Positions 1 through 11,701 of a stretch of DNA of 64,000 bases are shown piece after piece (the stretch's first letter is position 1; each line of letters starts with the position of its first letter). The stretch spans positions 1-64,000 of the forward strand of contig WRKM01000004.1 in NCBI GenBank assembly GCA_009778065.1, given 5' to 3'. Under the pieces are notes generated by a model. That model worked only from the letters and a program-made list of their open reading frames with translations, did not search any database and was not told the DNA's origin. The stretch is from Oscillospiraceae bacterium (GTDB taxonomy: Bacteria; Bacillota; Clostridia; Oscillospirales; Ruminococcaceae). The position numbers and the translations under genes are program-made.

Positions 1-862
1 CCTCATCAATAGCGACACGATAAGCGGTGCGTCCTTTAATCTTGTCCCACAAAGCCAAAAACTCCGGCGAAATTAAAACCTGTTTTTTCAAACGAACGGT
101 AACTTCTTTGTTTTTATTAAGCACGGGTACTTTGCTGTTGGCTTTGCTGATGATTGTTTCAAATTTTTCGCGCGCCGCCTCAAATCGTGCAGGCAGGTCA
201 AGCGTTCCGGCGGCAAGTTCTCGCTTCATTGTTTCCTTGATTACGCCCGATTTTGAGATGTAGCCCTTTTCCTCAAAGTGTGTAATTATTTCTTGCGCCT
301 CGTCATGCGTAACGGTTTTCTCGACTTCTTTAGTTTCGGTGTAGGTTATTTCAGCGACTTTTTCGGGAGTTACATCAGCCCCCATTCTTGCGGCGGTAAC
401 AGCTTTGTCTACTACAACAGCAAGTGCGGGCGACAACGAGTTTTTAGACTCCAGTTGACAGTTTTCAGAAAGCGAGGATTCGCCAGTTTCAGATTCTGGA
501 CACTGGTATCTGGATACTAAATCGGCGATTATTTTCGCTTCTTCTTGGGTTACAGATTTTTCTTCAACAACTTCTTCCTTGTAAGTAATCCCGCTGAACA
601 GCGATAATTGCAATGTGCCGAATTTTACTCCTGTTTCTTGTTCAATTTCACGTTGAAGCTTATCTGCAAATTCAGCGAAACTTTCATTTGCCATAACGTG
701 AAGAATGTTGATGTTCCTATCCTCAATCCGTTCACCGTCTTGATTCACGCATAACCGAAGCCCGCGCCCGACTTTCTGCCGTGTAGTGAATGTCGATTTC
801 TGCTCCACCAACGTGCAGACTTGGAACACATTAGGATTGATAATAAGAAGGCGGCTGACGGT
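1..862 (-). pseudogene. res: Type III restriction endonuclease (Res) C-terminal remnant, 5'-truncated; continues past left window edge
   Basis: Minus-strand reading is open from 862 to 1: ...INPNVFQVCTLVEQKSTFTTRQKVGRGLRLCVNQDGERIEDRNINILHVMANESFAEFADKLQREIEQETGVKFG..., typical of the Res helicase motif VI region. In-frame TAA at 863-865 and no start codon or helicase N-terminus upstream. Confidence 0.75.
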
Positions 863-985
863 TTAAGTTACGAACGCGAGGTTCTAAAGGAGAAACGCCA
901 GACCACCTTCTAATTATAACAAAAATAAGCACAACTTTCTCTGTTAGAAAGATTATGCTTAAATTATACCAAAAGGAGAATTAAA

Positions 986-1075
986 ATGAAAACGCTTGTT
1001 CTTATTTTAAGCATTTTAAATCTTATCTTTTTCGCATCCCTCGCATTTTACATAAATGCGTTGATTAAAACCTAA
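986..1075 (+). CDS. 29-aa hydrophobic micropeptide MKTLVLILSILNLIFFASLAFYINALIKT
   Basis: AAAAGGAG Shine-Dalgarno at ~971-978, ATG at 986, single predicted TM helix. Too short for the supplied ORF track. Confidence 0.4.
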   Translation: MKTLVLILSILNLIFFASLAFYINALIKT

Positions 1076-1139
1076 CCAATAATCAGATGTTGTCTCCAAA
1101 ACACCGTCGCACTCCGATAAGTGCGTTGATTAAAACATA
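1057..1139. repeat. Direct repeat TGCGTTGATTAAAAC(C/A)TA, copies at 1057-1074 and 1122-1139
   Basis: 17/18 identical bases, 65-bp offset, located just upstream of the integrase. Confidence 0.6.
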
Positions 1140-1250
1140 GTTACAGTCACCCAGAACATCCGAAAAAAATTGATTGACAAGAAATCAACCATATTATATA
1201 ATAGTATATAGGATGATTTTTTGGCAGACATTAAAAGGAGGAATGTCCCA

Positions 1251-2580
1251 ATGCCAAGGCAATTAAAAGAAACTAAATCTAAGCAAAACAGGCGCGGAAA
1301 CAACGAAGGCTCTATTTACAAGCGAAAAGACAAGGATTTATGGTGCGGTCAAGCTATTGTCGGCCATAAATCAGATGGTAAACCGGTCAGAAAAACAATC
1401 TACGGCAAAACCCGGCAAGACGTAGCTCGTAAAATCGCCCGGCAATCAAGCGAAACCTTTAATAATGGCTACGTGCAATTTGCAAAAACGACTTCAAGGT
1501 ATTTCAACGAACTATTTTACGAATGGTTCACAACTTTCAAAGCCCCGACCATAAGCTCAGCAACAAAAGAAAAACTCTTAAATTTCATGAATAATCACAT
1601 ATTTAAAGAGTTCGGCAAATATGAGCTTCAGCACGTTGACTTAATCAAACTCCAGCAATTTTTTAACAAAAAATCAAAAGAATTGTGCGACCAGTCAATC
1701 AAGCACATAAAGCAATTCTTAAATCAGTTTTTCACATACGCTGTTAAGAAAAATTTAGTCAACGTCAATCCCGTAACGGACGTTCAGCTGAGAGCTAAGA
1801 AAAAAACAACCGAAGAACAGGACAAAAAAGCCCTGTCGTCGGAAGAACGCAAAATAATCTTTGCGGCTCTCGAAGACAATGTTATTTTAAAGCCGATTTT
1901 ACTTACTTATGCTTTCACAGGTCTGCGCCCCGGCGAACTTATTGCCCTAAGATGGAAGAATATCGATTTCGAAAATTCAACGATTTTCGTTTCACGTGCA
2001 ATCAACAGGGAAATTATATTCGACGAGAATGATAAAATCATTTCCCGAAACGAAATTATAGGCAACACAAAAACAGCCAAAAGCACACGAGCCTTTAAAG
2101 TACCTCAAGCTGTCATGGATAGCCTAAAGACTTGGCGTGAACATCAAGAATCTCAAGAATTAAAGAAAAAAATTGATTTCACAAGTGCCAATTGCTTCGT
2201 TTTTACCACCAAAACCGGCACAGTACGCAAATACAGCGGGGTACGAAGCCATCTTGTTCGTTTTCTCAAAAAAAATCGGCTTGGAAAACTCCGGCATAAG
2301 TCTTTATTCGTTTCGCCACACTTTCGCAACCATGTTGCTCGAAAAGCGTGAAAATCCCAAAATTGTAGCTGACCTCATGGGACACGCCCGAGTTTCAACG
2401 ACTTTGGATATTTACAGCCATGTTATCTCCCAAACTGTTTACGAAGAGACGGCAAATATGCTCGATGGGATTCACGACGATATCATCAAGGATTTTATCA
2501 ATTCATCAGATGATTCCCCCGACGATGATGATTCTCCGGCTAACTCTTCCGAAAGTTTTCTGAAAACTCTTCAGAAATGA
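1251..2580 (+). pseudogene. int: Site-specific tyrosine recombinase/integrase, frameshifted at an A8 tract
   Basis: Frame 1 carries the N-terminal DNA-binding, SAM-like and first catalytic regions (TGLRPGELIALRW). The second frame continues SKKIGLENSGISLYSFRHTFATMLLEKRENPKIVADLMGHARVSTTLDIYSHV. Joining frames at A8 (2268-2275) restores the protein. SD AAAGGAGG 1234-1241 supports ATG 1251 rather than TTG 1221. Confidence 0.88.
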
Positions 2581-2613
2581 CCCTAAAGAAAAAATCAGCA
2601 AACCAGCCTAAAA

Positions 2614-2642
2614 CAAAAAAACTGCTTACGCAGTAATTTTTT
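2614..2642. terminator. Probable bidirectional intrinsic terminator downstream of the integrase
   Basis: ACTGC-TTAC-GCAGT stem flanked by an A tract on one side and a T tract on the other. Confidence 0.6.
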
Positions 2643-2652
2643 GACCCTAAAA

Positions 2653-2674
2653 AGTACTGCAATTAGTACTGCAA
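2653..2674. repeat. Direct repeat AGTACTGCAA x2 (2653-2662, 2665-2674)
   Basis: Two identical 10-mers with 12-bp period between integrase and tRNA-Thr; candidate integrase-binding sites. Confidence 0.5.
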
Positions 2675-2712
2675 CGTAGTTAATTTTAGGCAATTTTGGG
2701 GGGACTTTTTGA

Positions 2713-2785
2713 AGCTTTCGACCGGATTCGAACCGGTGACCCCCACCTTACCAAGGTGGTGCTCTGCCGACTGAGCTACGAAAGC
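2713..2785 (-). tRNA. tRNA-Thr (anticodon GGU)
   Basis: Reverse complement GCTTTCG-TA-GCTC...GAGC-A-CCACC-TTGGTAA-GGTGG-...CCGG-TTCGAAT-CCGG-T-CGAAAGC-T folds into a complete cloverleaf. CCA not encoded. Confidence 0.92.
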
Positions 2786-2881
2786 AAATCAGTGTTCATG
2801 CGGTTTTACAAGTTTTTTAGTTAATCTCTAAAACTAATATTTCATCAAATCGGAATCATATGAACAAACATACGGCTAACT

Positions 2882-2920
2882 CTTACCAAGGACGCGCTCT
2901 GCCGACTGAGCTATGGGAGC
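2882..2920 (-). pseudogene. tRNA-Thr 5' half (acceptor 5' strand, D arm, anticodon arm to the loop)
   Basis: Reverse complement GCTCCCATAGCTCAGTCGGCAGAGCGCGTCCTTGGTAAG then diverges; no variable loop, T arm or 3' acceptor. Confidence 0.75.
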
Positions 2921-3075
2921 GGCTACAGAAAATACAGAAGGAAAGAAAAAACACAAAGCCTGAAAATTATCCGATAATAACGCGATAAATGTAAACCGCG
3001 AAAACAATTATAACATAAAAGGCGTCTTGTGTCAATACATTTTTTATAATTTTTCACAAATATAGAAAAATATGC

Positions 3076-3104
3076 TTGACAAACTTTAAATATTATAATA
3101 TACT
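3076..3104 (+). promoter_or_regulatory. Sigma-A-type promoter for rpoB
   Basis: TTGACA (3076-3081), 17 bp, TATACT (3099-3104). Confidence 0.65.
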
Positions 3105-3171
3105 AATATAATGTCACAATGGATAAATATGCGCTTTTTATAAAAAGGCGTGAAAAGGGAGTGTAGACCTT

Positions 3172-6100
3172 ATGGTGAATGTCAAGCCGGTGCAGTTAGG
3201 CAGGGTTTCAAGGCAGAGCTTCTCAAAAATTGAAGAGATTCTTGAAATGCCGAACCTCATCGAAATTCAAAAGAATTCTTACAGATGGTTCGTTGAGGAG
3301 GGTATAAAGGAGGTTTTCAATGATGTTTCACAAATAGCGGACGCAAACGGAAAATTCGTGCTTACTTTCGTTGACCACCGATTAGACGATACACCCAAAT
3401 ATACGATAGCCCAGTGTAAGGAGCGTGATGTAACATTTGCGGCTCCGCTGAAGGTGAGGGCGCATCTTGAAAATAAAATAACCGGTGAGGTCGTTGAGAG
3501 CGAAATCTTCATGGGCGATTTTCCGCTTATGACCGACAACGGTACTTTTATAATAAACGGTGCGGAGCGGGTCATAGTTTCTCAGCTTGTACGTTCGCCC
3601 GGTGTTTATTATGGCTTCGATTATGACAAGACGGGTAAAAAGCTCTTCAAGACTACAGTAATACCCAACCGCGGTGCGTGGCTTGAGTATGAGATGGACT
3701 CTAACGACATCATGTATGTCAGAATAGACAAAAACAGAAAAATACCTGCAACCACGCTGATTCGCGCACTCGGTAAGGGTACGGACGAGGATATATACGA
3801 CCTGTTCGGCGAGGATGAGCGGATTAGGCAGACCATAACACAGAAGGATGTTACTAAAAACTCGGAGGAAGCTTTGCTTGAGGTTTATAAAAAGCTTCGC
3901 CCGGGTGAACCGCCGACTGTTGAATCAGCGCAAAACCATATTAATTCTCTTTTCTTTGATGCAAAGAGATATGATTTATCGCGCTTCGGAAGATATAAGT
4001 ATAATAAAAAGCTCGGTATTTCGGGGAGAATCGTAGGTCATAAATCTGTCAACCCCGTAGTTAATCCGCTGACGGGCGAGCTTTTGCTCGGAGCAGGGGA
4101 GTACATTAAATTTGAAAAAGCGATAGAGATTGAACAAGCGGGCGTAATGGAAATGCTCCTCACAATAGAAGACAGAGAAGTCAAGGTAGTAGGAAACGGT
4201 ATGGTTGATATTAGACCGTATCTGCCGGAGGGGATTGACCCGATTAAATGCGGCGTAAACGAAAAGGTTTCTTTCCCCGTGCTGAGAGAGATTCTTGAAA
4301 GCTGTTCGGATGAAGAAGAGATTGAAGAGGCTGTCAGACAACGTGCGGACAAGTTAGTATCTAAGCATGTTACGCTCGATGATATTTATGCTTCTATCAG
4401 TTATTTTATAAATCTTTGTGAAGATGTGGGCGATATTGATGATATAGACCACCTCGGAAATCGGCGTATTCGCTCGGTCGGAGAATTGTTACAAAACCAG
4501 TTCAGAATCGGCTTTGCGCGTATGGAGCGTGTGATTCGCGAGCGTATGGGCTTACAGGCACAGGACATGGAAAAAGTTTCGCCCAACTCGCTCATTAATA
4601 TTCGTCCCGTAGTGGCGGCAATAAAAGAATTTTTCGGCTCTTCACCGCTTTCGCAGTTTATGGACCAGAACAACCCGCTTGCCGAATTGACCCATAAGCG
4701 CAGACTGTCGGCTCTCGGTCCGGGCGGACTCTCGCGTGAGCGTGCGGGCTTTGAGGTACGGGACGTGCATTATTCGCATTACGGCAGAATGTGTCCGATT
4801 GAGACCCCGGAAGGACCTAACATCGGATTGATTTCTTACCTTGCTTCATTTGCGAGGATAAACGAATACGGGTTTATAGAGGCGCCGTACAGAAAGGTTG
4901 CGAAGGGTACGGGGAAGGTTCTTGACGAAGTGGTATACATGACCGCCGATGTAGAGGATATTTATACAATCGCACAGGCAAACGAGCCGCTTGATGCTGA
5001 GGGTCGTCTCAGACCCCGTGTAACAGGCAGATGGAAAGACGAAATAATAGAGGTCGCCCGTGAAACGGTTGAGTTCATGGATATATCGCCGAAGATGGTC
5101 GTATCTGTGGCTACTTCTATGATTCCTTTTTTGGAAAATGACGATGCAAACCGCGCACTGATGGGTGCGAACATGCAAAGACAGGCAGTTCCGCTGATGA
5201 TTACCGAAAGTCCTGTCGTAGGCACGGGTATGGAATACAAAGCCGCCGTAGATTCGGGCGTTGTAGTACTTGCCGAGCATGACGGAACAATAACAAAAGT
5301 TACGGCTGATGAAATTTGCATAACCGATAAATACGGCAGAGAACACCCTTACAGAATGGTTAAGTTCAGACGTTCAAACCAGGGTACCTGTATTAATCAG
5401 AAACCTCTCGTTGAAAAAGGAACACCCGTCAAAAAAGGCGATATTATTGCAGACGGTCCTGCGACCTCTGAGGGCGAAATCTCTCTCGGAAAGAATGTAT
5501 TAATCGGTTTTATGACGTGGGAGGGTTACAACTACGAGGACGCAGTATTAATCAGCGAACGCTTAGTTTACAACGATGTTTTTACTTCTATACACATTGA
5601 GGAATATGAGCTTGAGTGCCGTGATACCAAACTCGGTCCCGAAGAAATAACCCGCGATATACCCAACCTTTCGGAAGACGCACTAAAGGACCTTGACGAA
5701 CGCGGGATAATCAGAATCGGTGCGGAAGTACGTTCCGGCGACATAATGGTCGGTAAAGTTACCCCTAAGGGAGAAACAGAACTGACAGCCGAGGAAAGAC
5801 TGCTCAGAGCCATATTCGGTGAAAAGGCACGTGAAGTAAGAGACAACTCGCTTAAGGTTCCTCACGGCGAAAGCGGTATTGTGGTCGATGTAAAAGTATT
5901 CACCCGTGAAAACTGCGAAGAGCTTTCTCCGGGCGTGAATATGGTGGTACGTTGTTACGTCGCTCAAAAGCGGAAAATCTCCGTAGGCGATAAAATGGCG
6001 GGTCGCCACGGAAACAAGGGTGTTGTGTCGAGGATTCTTCCGGTTGAGGATATGCCTTTCTTACCCGATGGGACGCCTCTTGATATAGTTTTAAATCCGC

Positions 6101-6945
6101 TTGGTGTTCCTTCGCGTATGAATATCGGACAGGTACTGGAGGTTCACTTGGGTTATGCCGCACGCGCACTCGGATGGAACATTATGACCCCCGTATTCGA
6201 TGGTGTCCGTGAATCCGATATACAAGAAATGCTCCGTATGGCAGAGCTTAACCCCGAAGCGAAAACAGAATTATATGACGGCAGAACAGGCGAAAAGTTT
6301 GATAGCCCCGTTACCGTCGGATATATGTATTATCTGAAATTACACCATCTCGTAGATGATAAAATTCACGCTCGCTCAACCGGTCCGTACTCGCTTGTTA
6401 CTCAACAACCGCTCGGCGGTAAGGCGCAATTCGGCGGTCAGCGTTTTGGGGAAATGGAAGTTTGGGCACTCGAAGCTTACGGTGCGGCTTATACATTGCA
6501 GGAAATACTCACGGTTAAGTCTGATGATGTTGTCGGACGTGTAAAGACATATGAAGCCGTGGTAAAAGGCGAAAACGTACCCAAAGCCGGCGTCCCCGAA
6601 AGCTTTAAGGTATTAATAAAAGAGTTGCAGTCGTTAGGGTTAGACGTAAAGGTACTCGATGAGCAAAACAGCGAAATAGACCTGAAACAAACCTTTGATG
6701 AAGATGACGATGTAGGAATCGTCACTGCGGAGGATTTTGAATATGTCGCAGATGAAGACCTTGAAGCGGAGTTTATAACCGGAGATATCGCAGAAAGCGA
6801 CTTCTTCACGGGCGGCGAGGACGATGAAACGGACGATTTAGACGACGACGATGATGATGATGGTCTTGACGAGGTCGATATTTACGATGATGAAGAAGAA
6901 TCGGAATTAGACGTTGATGCGTCCGAGAATCACCCGGAAATGTAA
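3172..6945 (+). CDS. rpoB: DNA-directed RNA polymerase subunit beta
   Basis: Full-length, canonical motifs ([42 protein letters not shown]); highly acidic C-terminal tail. Confidence 0.99.
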   Translation: MVNVKPVQLGRVSRQSFSKIEEILEMPNLIEIQKNSYRWFVEEGIKEVFNDVSQIADANGKFVLTFVDHRLDDTPKYTIAQCKERDVTFAAPLKVRAHLENKITGEVVESEIFMGDFPLMTDNGTFIINGAERVIVSQLVRSPGVYYGFDYDKTGKKLFKTTVIPNRGAWLEYEMDSNDIMYVRIDKNRKIPATTLIRALGKGTDEDIYDLFGEDERIRQTITQKDVTKNSEEALLEVYKKLRPGEPPTVESAQNHINSLFFDAKRYDLSRFGRYKYNKKLGISGRIVGHKSVNPVVNPLTGELLLGAGEYIKFEKAIEIEQAGVMEMLLTIEDREVKVVGNGMVDIRPYLPEGIDPIKCGVNEKVSFPVLREILESCSDEEEIEEAVRQRADKLVSKHVTLDDIYASISYFINLCEDVGDIDDIDHLGNRRIRSVGELLQNQFRIGFARMERVIRERMGLQAQDMEKVSPNSLINIRPVVAAIKEFFGSSPLSQFMDQNNPLAELTHKRRLSALGPGGLSRERAGFEVRDVHYSHYGRMCPIETPEGPNIGLISYLASFARINEYGFIEAPYRKVAKGTGKVLDEVVYMTADVEDIYTIAQANEPLDAEGRLRPRVTGRWKDEIIEVARETVEFMDISPKMVVSVATSMIPFLENDDANRALMGANMQRQAVPLMITESPVVGTGMEYKAAVDSGVVVLAEHDGTITKVTADEICITDKYGREHPYRMVKFRRSNQGTCINQKPLVEKGTPVKKGDIIADGPATSEGEISLGKNVLIGFMTWEGYNYEDAVLISERLVYNDVFTSIHIEEYELECRDTKLGPEEITRDIPNLSEDALKDLDERGIIRIGAEVRSGDIMVGKVTPKGETELTAEERLLRAIFGEKAREVRDNSLKVPHGESGIVVDVKVFTRENCEELSPGVNMVVRCYVAQKRKISVGDKMAGRHGNKGVVSRILPVEDMPFLPDGTPLDIVLNPLGVPSRMNIGQVLEVHLGYAARALGWNIMTPVFDGVRESDIQEMLRMAELNPEAKTELYDGRTGEKFDSPVTVGYMYYLKLHHLVDDKIHARSTGPYSLVTQQPLGGKAQFGGQRFGEMEVWALEAYGAAYTLQEILTVKSDDVVGRVKTYEAVVKGENVPKAGVPESFKVLIKELQSLGLDVKVLDEQNSEIDLKQTFDEDDDVGIVTAEDFEYVADEDLEAEFITGDIAESDFFTGGEDDETDDLDDDDDDDGLDEVDIYDDEEESELDVDASENHPEM

Positions 6946-7022
6946 AATGCACGAGCGGCTGATTTAAAAAATAACGTCTGCTCGCAAATTCAAAAATAAA
7001 ATGAAAGAACCGAGGTTTTACC

Positions 7023-10000
7023 GTGGGATTTAATACTTTTGAGTCAATGAAAATAGGTCTTGCTTCACCCGAACAAATTCGCGGTTGGAGTCATGGTACA
7101 GTTGAACGCCCCGAAACTATTAACTACAGAACCCAAAAACCGGAACGCGACGGTCTTTTCTGCGAGAAAATTTTCGGACCGCAAAAGGATTGGGAATGTA
7201 ATTGCGGCAAGTATAAGAGGATTCGCTTTAAGGGTAAAATCTGCGAGCGCTGCGGCGTTGAGGTTACTCGAAACAAAGTAAGACGCGAGCGTATGGGGCA
7301 TATTGAGCTTGCGGCTCCTGTTTCGCATATTTGGTATTTTAAAGGTACACCATCCCGTATAGGTCAGGTGCTTGATATTTCACCTAAACGTCTCGAAGAA
7401 GTGTTGTACTTTACAAAATATGTCGTAATTGACCCCGGCGACACCGCCCTCACCAAATGTCAGCTTTTATCGGAAAAAGAATTCTCGGACATGAAAGAGC
7501 GTTACGAGGACGACTTTTTTGCGCGTATGGGTGCGGAGGCGATTAAGGAGCTTCTTTCCGAATATGGCGCGAACAGATACGACCATTATATAATGGCTAA
7601 CGCAGGAGATTTTTCTAAAATAATCGGACTTAATAAAATGCAGATTGAGGATTATTTAGCAAAGCGTTATCGTTTTATTTCCGAATTCCCTCAAGATATT
7701 TATGAACGCATGAGAGTTAACAGCGAGAAGGAAGAACACGAGTACTCCCAGCGTGAGCGTGATTTTGAACAGGGTCAGATTATAGCACGTAAATTGTATG
7801 AAGAGGTAATTATTCCACTGAACCTTAAACGTCAGCGCGAAGGACTGCCGCTCATACAAACTAAAACAGGTTCAGCCTACATCGAAGAGCTTTTTGATGA
7901 AGCTGAAGTAAATGAACCCGACAATGAGTTCATCGCCCGTCATTCAAAGAATAATTGGGTCAGCAATATTGTATGGGTGTCAAATGATTTAAAAGAACAG
8001 CTCGCAAATACTCAGCAGGGACAAAAACGCCTAAAGCTGCTCAAACGTCTTGATGTAATCGAAGCGTTCAGGATTTCAAAAAACGCTCCGGAATGGATGA
8101 TAATGGACGTAATACCGGTAATACCGCCCGATATTCGTCCGATGGTTCTTCTTGACGGGGGGCGTTTTGCGACTTCTGATTTAAACGATTTATACAGAAG
8201 GGTAATCAACAGAAATAACCGTCTTAATAAGATGATAGAGCTACGCGCTCCTGAAATAATTATACGCAACGAAAAGCGTATGCTTCAGGAGGCTGTGGAT
8301 GCTTTGATTGACAACGGCAGACACGGAAAAGCTGTTACAGGACCTTCAAACAGACCGCTCAAATCCCTCTCGGATATGTTAAAGGGAAAGCAGGGTCGAT
8401 TTCGTCAGAACCTCCTCGGAAAACGTGTGGATTATTCGGGACGTTCTGTCATCGTTGTGGGACCGGATTTAAAGTTAGACCAATGCGGTCTGCCCAACGA
8501 AATGGCAATCGAGCTTTTCAAGCCTTTCGTCATGAAAGAGCTTGTGGCAAGGGGTTTGTCCAATAATATAAAATCTGCACGCAAAATGGTGGAACGCGCC
8601 AACGAAAACGTATGGGACGTTCTTGAGGACGTAATAAAAGAGCATCCCGTTCTGCTTAACCGCGCTCCTACACTTCACAGACTCGGAATACAAGCGTTTA
8701 TGCCTGTTCTCGTAGAGGGTAGAGCGTTAAAGCTTCACCCGTTGGTATGTACGGCGTACAATGCCGATTTTGACGGAGACCAAATGGCGGTGCATTTACC
8801 CCTGTCGATAGAGGCACAGGACGAGGCGCATACGCTTATGCTTGCGGCGAAGAACCTTTTAAAACCGTCGGATGGTCGTCCTGTAACAGTACCTACTCAG
8901 GATATGGTATTGGGTTCGTATTATCTTACGCTTGAAAAAGATGGCGAGCCGGGCGAAGGTAAGGTTTTCCGCGATGTTAACGAAGCCATTATGGCGTATA
9001 GCGAGAGCCTAATTACGCTTCATTCAAAAATTAAAGTACGCATAACCCGTGATACGGGCGAGAGAATAATAGAGCGGATAATAAATACAACGGTAGGTAA
9101 GTTGATTTTCAATGAGCCTATTCCGCAGGATTTAGGCTTTGTTGACAGGACATTACCGGAACACGAACTCGAACCTGAAATTAATTTCAAGGTAGGCAAT
9201 AAAGAACTTGGCAGAATCATAGACCGTTGTATTAAAATCCACGGTACGGCTGTGACTGCCGGAGTACTCGACAGGGTTAAAGCTCTCGGTTTTAAGTATT
9301 CTACAAAATCAGCGATAACTGTTGCGGTAACAGATGCGACAATTCCGCCGCAGAAGAAGATATATCTTGAAGAAGCTGATAAACAGGTCGAGGAAATCAA
9401 TGAGTATTTCGAGCAGGGTTTTATCTCAAACAACGAGCGTAAGGAAGCGATTCTTAATATCTGGAACGAATCTACCGACAAGGTGTCGAAGGCTCTGATG
9501 GAAAACTTAGACCAATATAACCCTATTTATATGATGGCGGATTCCGGCGCACGCGGAAGTATAAACCAAATCAGACAGCTCGCAGGAATGAGGGGACTGA
9601 TTGCGAACACGTCGGGCGAAACCATAGAGATACCTATTCGCGCCAATTATCGCGAAGGGCTGAATGTTCTTGAATACTTTATTTCGTCGAGAGGCGCGAG
9701 AAAAGGGCTTGCCGACACTGCGCTTCGTACTGCGGACTCAGGGTATTTGACACGCCGCTTGGTCGATGTTTCGCAAGAAGTTATTATAAGGACAGACGAT
9801 TGTAAAGCCGCGGGCGGGATAGAGGTCTACGAAATAAAAGAAGGGAAAGAACTTATCGAGCCGCTCTCTGAAAGGCTTGTAGGGCGTTATCTCGTTGATG
9901 ATTTTACCGATGAAAAAGGTAAAGTAATTGTTTCAAAAGATAGGCTTCTTGGCGATGACGAAATCAAGAAGATTCTAAACACAGGGGCGCAAAAGGTCAA

Positions 10001-10904
10001 TATCCGTTCGGTGCTGACCTGTGAAGCGAAGCACGGGGTCTGTGTTAAATGCTACGGTGCATCGCTTGCCAACGGGAATCCAATCTCAATAGGCGAAGCC
10101 GTGGGTATAATTGCCGCACAATCAATAGGCGAACCCGGAACACAGCTGACTATGAGAACCTTCAGAACGGGGGGGATTGTTTCGGCGGAGGATATTACTC
10201 AGGGTCTGCCGCGTGTAGAAGAGCTTTTTGAGTCACGTAAACCAAAATCCAGTGCGATTATGTCAAGGCTGACGGGTACAGTCAAAATAGAAGAGGTTAA
10301 AAAAACCCGCCACTTAACCGTGACGAGTGCAGACGGCGAAGCCGAAACCTATACTGTTCCCTTTGGATATAGGCTAAAAGCGGATGACGGCGATATAATA
10401 GAAGCGGGCGACCCGATTACGGAGGGTAGTGTGAATCCGCATGACGTCCTCGCGGTAAAAGGTGAACAGGCGGTAGAAAACTATATTATAGCCGAGGTTC
10501 AAAAGGTTTATCGTTTACAGGGTGTTGATATTAACGACAAGCATATAGAAGTAATCGTGCGTCAGATGATGCGTAAAGTCAGAATAGAAAACCCCGGCGA
10601 CAGCTACCTTCTCCCCGGTTCCGCAGTGGACAAAAACGAGTTCGCTCGCGTGATTTACGAACTCAAGGAACGCGAACAGGGTGGCGAGCGGATTGAATAC
10701 CCTACGGCAAGTCCGCTGCTTCTCGGAATTACAAAAGCCTCGCTTGCGACCGACAGTTTCCTCTCGGCGGCGTCTTTCCAGGAGACCACGCGCGTGTTGA
10801 CAGATGCGGCGATTCACGGAAAGGTAGACCCTCTGCTCGGCTTAAAGGAAAATGTAATAATAGGGAAACTAATTCCGGCAGGCACGGGAATGGCGAGAAA
10901 TTAA
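7023..10904 (+). CDS. rpoC: DNA-directed RNA polymerase subunit beta'
   Basis: GTG start; Zn-binding [23 protein letters not shown]; catalytic [12 protein letters not shown]. Confidence 0.99.
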   Translation: MGFNTFESMKIGLASPEQIRGWSHGTVERPETINYRTQKPERDGLFCEKIFGPQKDWECNCGKYKRIRFKGKICERCGVEVTRNKVRRERMGHIELAAPVSHIWYFKGTPSRIGQVLDISPKRLEEVLYFTKYVVIDPGDTALTKCQLLSEKEFSDMKERYEDDFFARMGAEAIKELLSEYGANRYDHYIMANAGDFSKIIGLNKMQIEDYLAKRYRFISEFPQDIYERMRVNSEKEEHEYSQRERDFEQGQIIARKLYEEVIIPLNLKRQREGLPLIQTKTGSAYIEELFDEAEVNEPDNEFIARHSKNNWVSNIVWVSNDLKEQLANTQQGQKRLKLLKRLDVIEAFRISKNAPEWMIMDVIPVIPPDIRPMVLLDGGRFATSDLNDLYRRVINRNNRLNKMIELRAPEIIIRNEKRMLQEAVDALIDNGRHGKAVTGPSNRPLKSLSDMLKGKQGRFRQNLLGKRVDYSGRSVIVVGPDLKLDQCGLPNEMAIELFKPFVMKELVARGLSNNIKSARKMVERANENVWDVLEDVIKEHPVLLNRAPTLHRLGIQAFMPVLVEGRALKLHPLVCTAYNADFDGDQMAVHLPLSIEAQDEAHTLMLAAKNLLKPSDGRPVTVPTQDMVLGSYYLTLEKDGEPGEGKVFRDVNEAIMAYSESLITLHSKIKVRITRDTGERIIERIINTTVGKLIFNEPIPQDLGFVDRTLPEHELEPEINFKVGNKELGRIIDRCIKIHGTAVTAGVLDRVKALGFKYSTKSAITVAVTDATIPPQKKIYLEEADKQVEEINEYFEQGFISNNERKEAILNIWNESTDKVSKALMENLDQYNPIYMMADSGARGSINQIRQLAGMRGLIANTSGETIEIPIRANYREGLNVLEYFISSRGARKGLADTALRTADSGYLTRRLVDVSQEVIIRTDDCKAAGGIEVYEIKEGKELIEPLSERLVGRYLVDDFTDEKGKVIVSKDRLLGDDEIKKILNTGAQKVNIRSVLTCEAKHGVCVKCYGASLANGNPISIGEAVGIIAAQSIGEPGTQLTMRTFRTGGIVSAEDITQGLPRVEELFESRKPKSSAIMSRLTGTVKIEEVKKTRHLTVTSADGEAETYTVPFGYRLKADDGDIIEAGDPITEGSVNPHDVLAVKGEQAVENYIIAEVQKVYRLQGVDINDKHIEVIVRQMMRKVRIENPGDSYLLPGSAVDKNEFARVIYELKEREQGGERIEYPTASPLLLGITKASLATDSFLSAASFQETTRVLTDAAIHGKVDPLLGLKENVIIGKLIPAGTGMARN

Positions 10905-11009
10905 GTTGTGTTTCTTAAAAATCTAAGGGTAATTTCAACAATTAATAGATTTATGTAACCCGTAAAACAGTAAAAGTCACAAAATAATCGGTTAAATTTG
11001 AGATAAATG

Positions 11010-11038
11010 TTGACTTTAACTGTTTTCGGGGTTATAAT
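11010..11038 (+). promoter_or_regulatory. Promoter for rpsL-rpsG-fusA
   Basis: TTGACT, 17 bp, TATAAT. Confidence 0.65.
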
Positions 11039-11073
11039 AAATAATATATTTTATGAATAGGAGGTGAAATGAA

Positions 11074-11499
11074 TTGCCGACCTTTAACCAGCTTGTCAGA
11101 AAGGGAAGGGAAGTTTCTAAAACGAAGTCAAAATCTCCCGCTTTACAAAAAGGGATGAACACGTTAAAGAAACAAGAGACGGATAACTCCTCGCCGCAAA
11201 AACGCGGAGTTTGCACCGCCGTAAGAACCCATACCCCTAAGAAGCCTAATTCTGCGATGCGTAAAATCGCAAGAGTAAGACTTTCTAACAGCCATGAGGT
11301 GACAGCTTACATTCCCGGTATAGGTCACAAACTGCAAGAACACAGCGTTGTGTTGATTCGCGGAGGACGTGTTAAGGACCTACCCGGCGTGCGGTATCAC
11401 ATTGTACGCGGTACGCTTGATGCACAGGGCGTTGACGGAAGGATGCAGGGCAGAAGCAAATACGGGGCGAAGCGTCCCAAAAAGACAGCAGGCAAATAG
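11074..11499 (+). CDS. rpsL: 30S ribosomal protein S12
   Basis: TTG start after [22 protein letters not shown]...[17 protein letters not shown]...[12 protein letters not shown]. Confidence 0.98.
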   Translation: MPTFNQLVRKGREVSKTKSKSPALQKGMNTLKKQETDNSSPQKRGVCTAVRTHTPKKPNSAMRKIARVRLSNSHEVTAYIPGIGHKLQEHSVVLIRGGRVKDLPGVRYHIVRGTLDAQGVDGRMQGRSKYGAKRPKKTAGK

Positions 11500-11500
11500 A

Positions 11501-11540
11501 CAGTTGACAGTGGATAATTGACAGTTGACAGTTGACAGTC
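11501..11540. repeat. TTGACAG heptamer-type repeat cluster
   Basis: CAGTTGACAGTGGATAATTGACAGTTGACAGTTGACAGT directly after the rpsL stop. Confidence 0.7.
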
Positions 11541-11701
11541 TGATTTAAGGTAATAAGAACAGCATAACAGAATAACCGCATAAGCGGAGATATATAGTTA
11601 TCTCTACTATTATCTTTGCACGGCGGAAGAATGGTGCTTTATTAAAAAGCACACTGCTTTCGAGTACCTGAGAATTCATTTTTATGAAGGAGGGAAGTAC
11701 G

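Noticed and set aside
27-520. Two plus-strand ORFs over the res remnant
   Set aside because: Antisense to an open, recognisable Res reading frame; no SD or domain support.
1057-1139. Possible CRISPR array
   Set aside because: Only two ~18-bp copies with a 47-bp gap; no third repeat and no cas genes in the window.
2884-2922. Second functional tRNA gene
   Set aside because: Only the 5' half is present; no T arm or 3' acceptor strand follows.
3279-6809. Many antisense ORFs (60-166 aa) overlapping rpoB, rpoC, prkC, tgt and others
   Set aside because: They sit opposite strongly conserved coding genes, lack SDs and have no recognisable domains; expected by-products of codon usage.
11372-11581. 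Minus-strand [18 protein letters not shown]
   Set aside because: Translation of the TTGACAG repeats; a common spurious ORF pattern.
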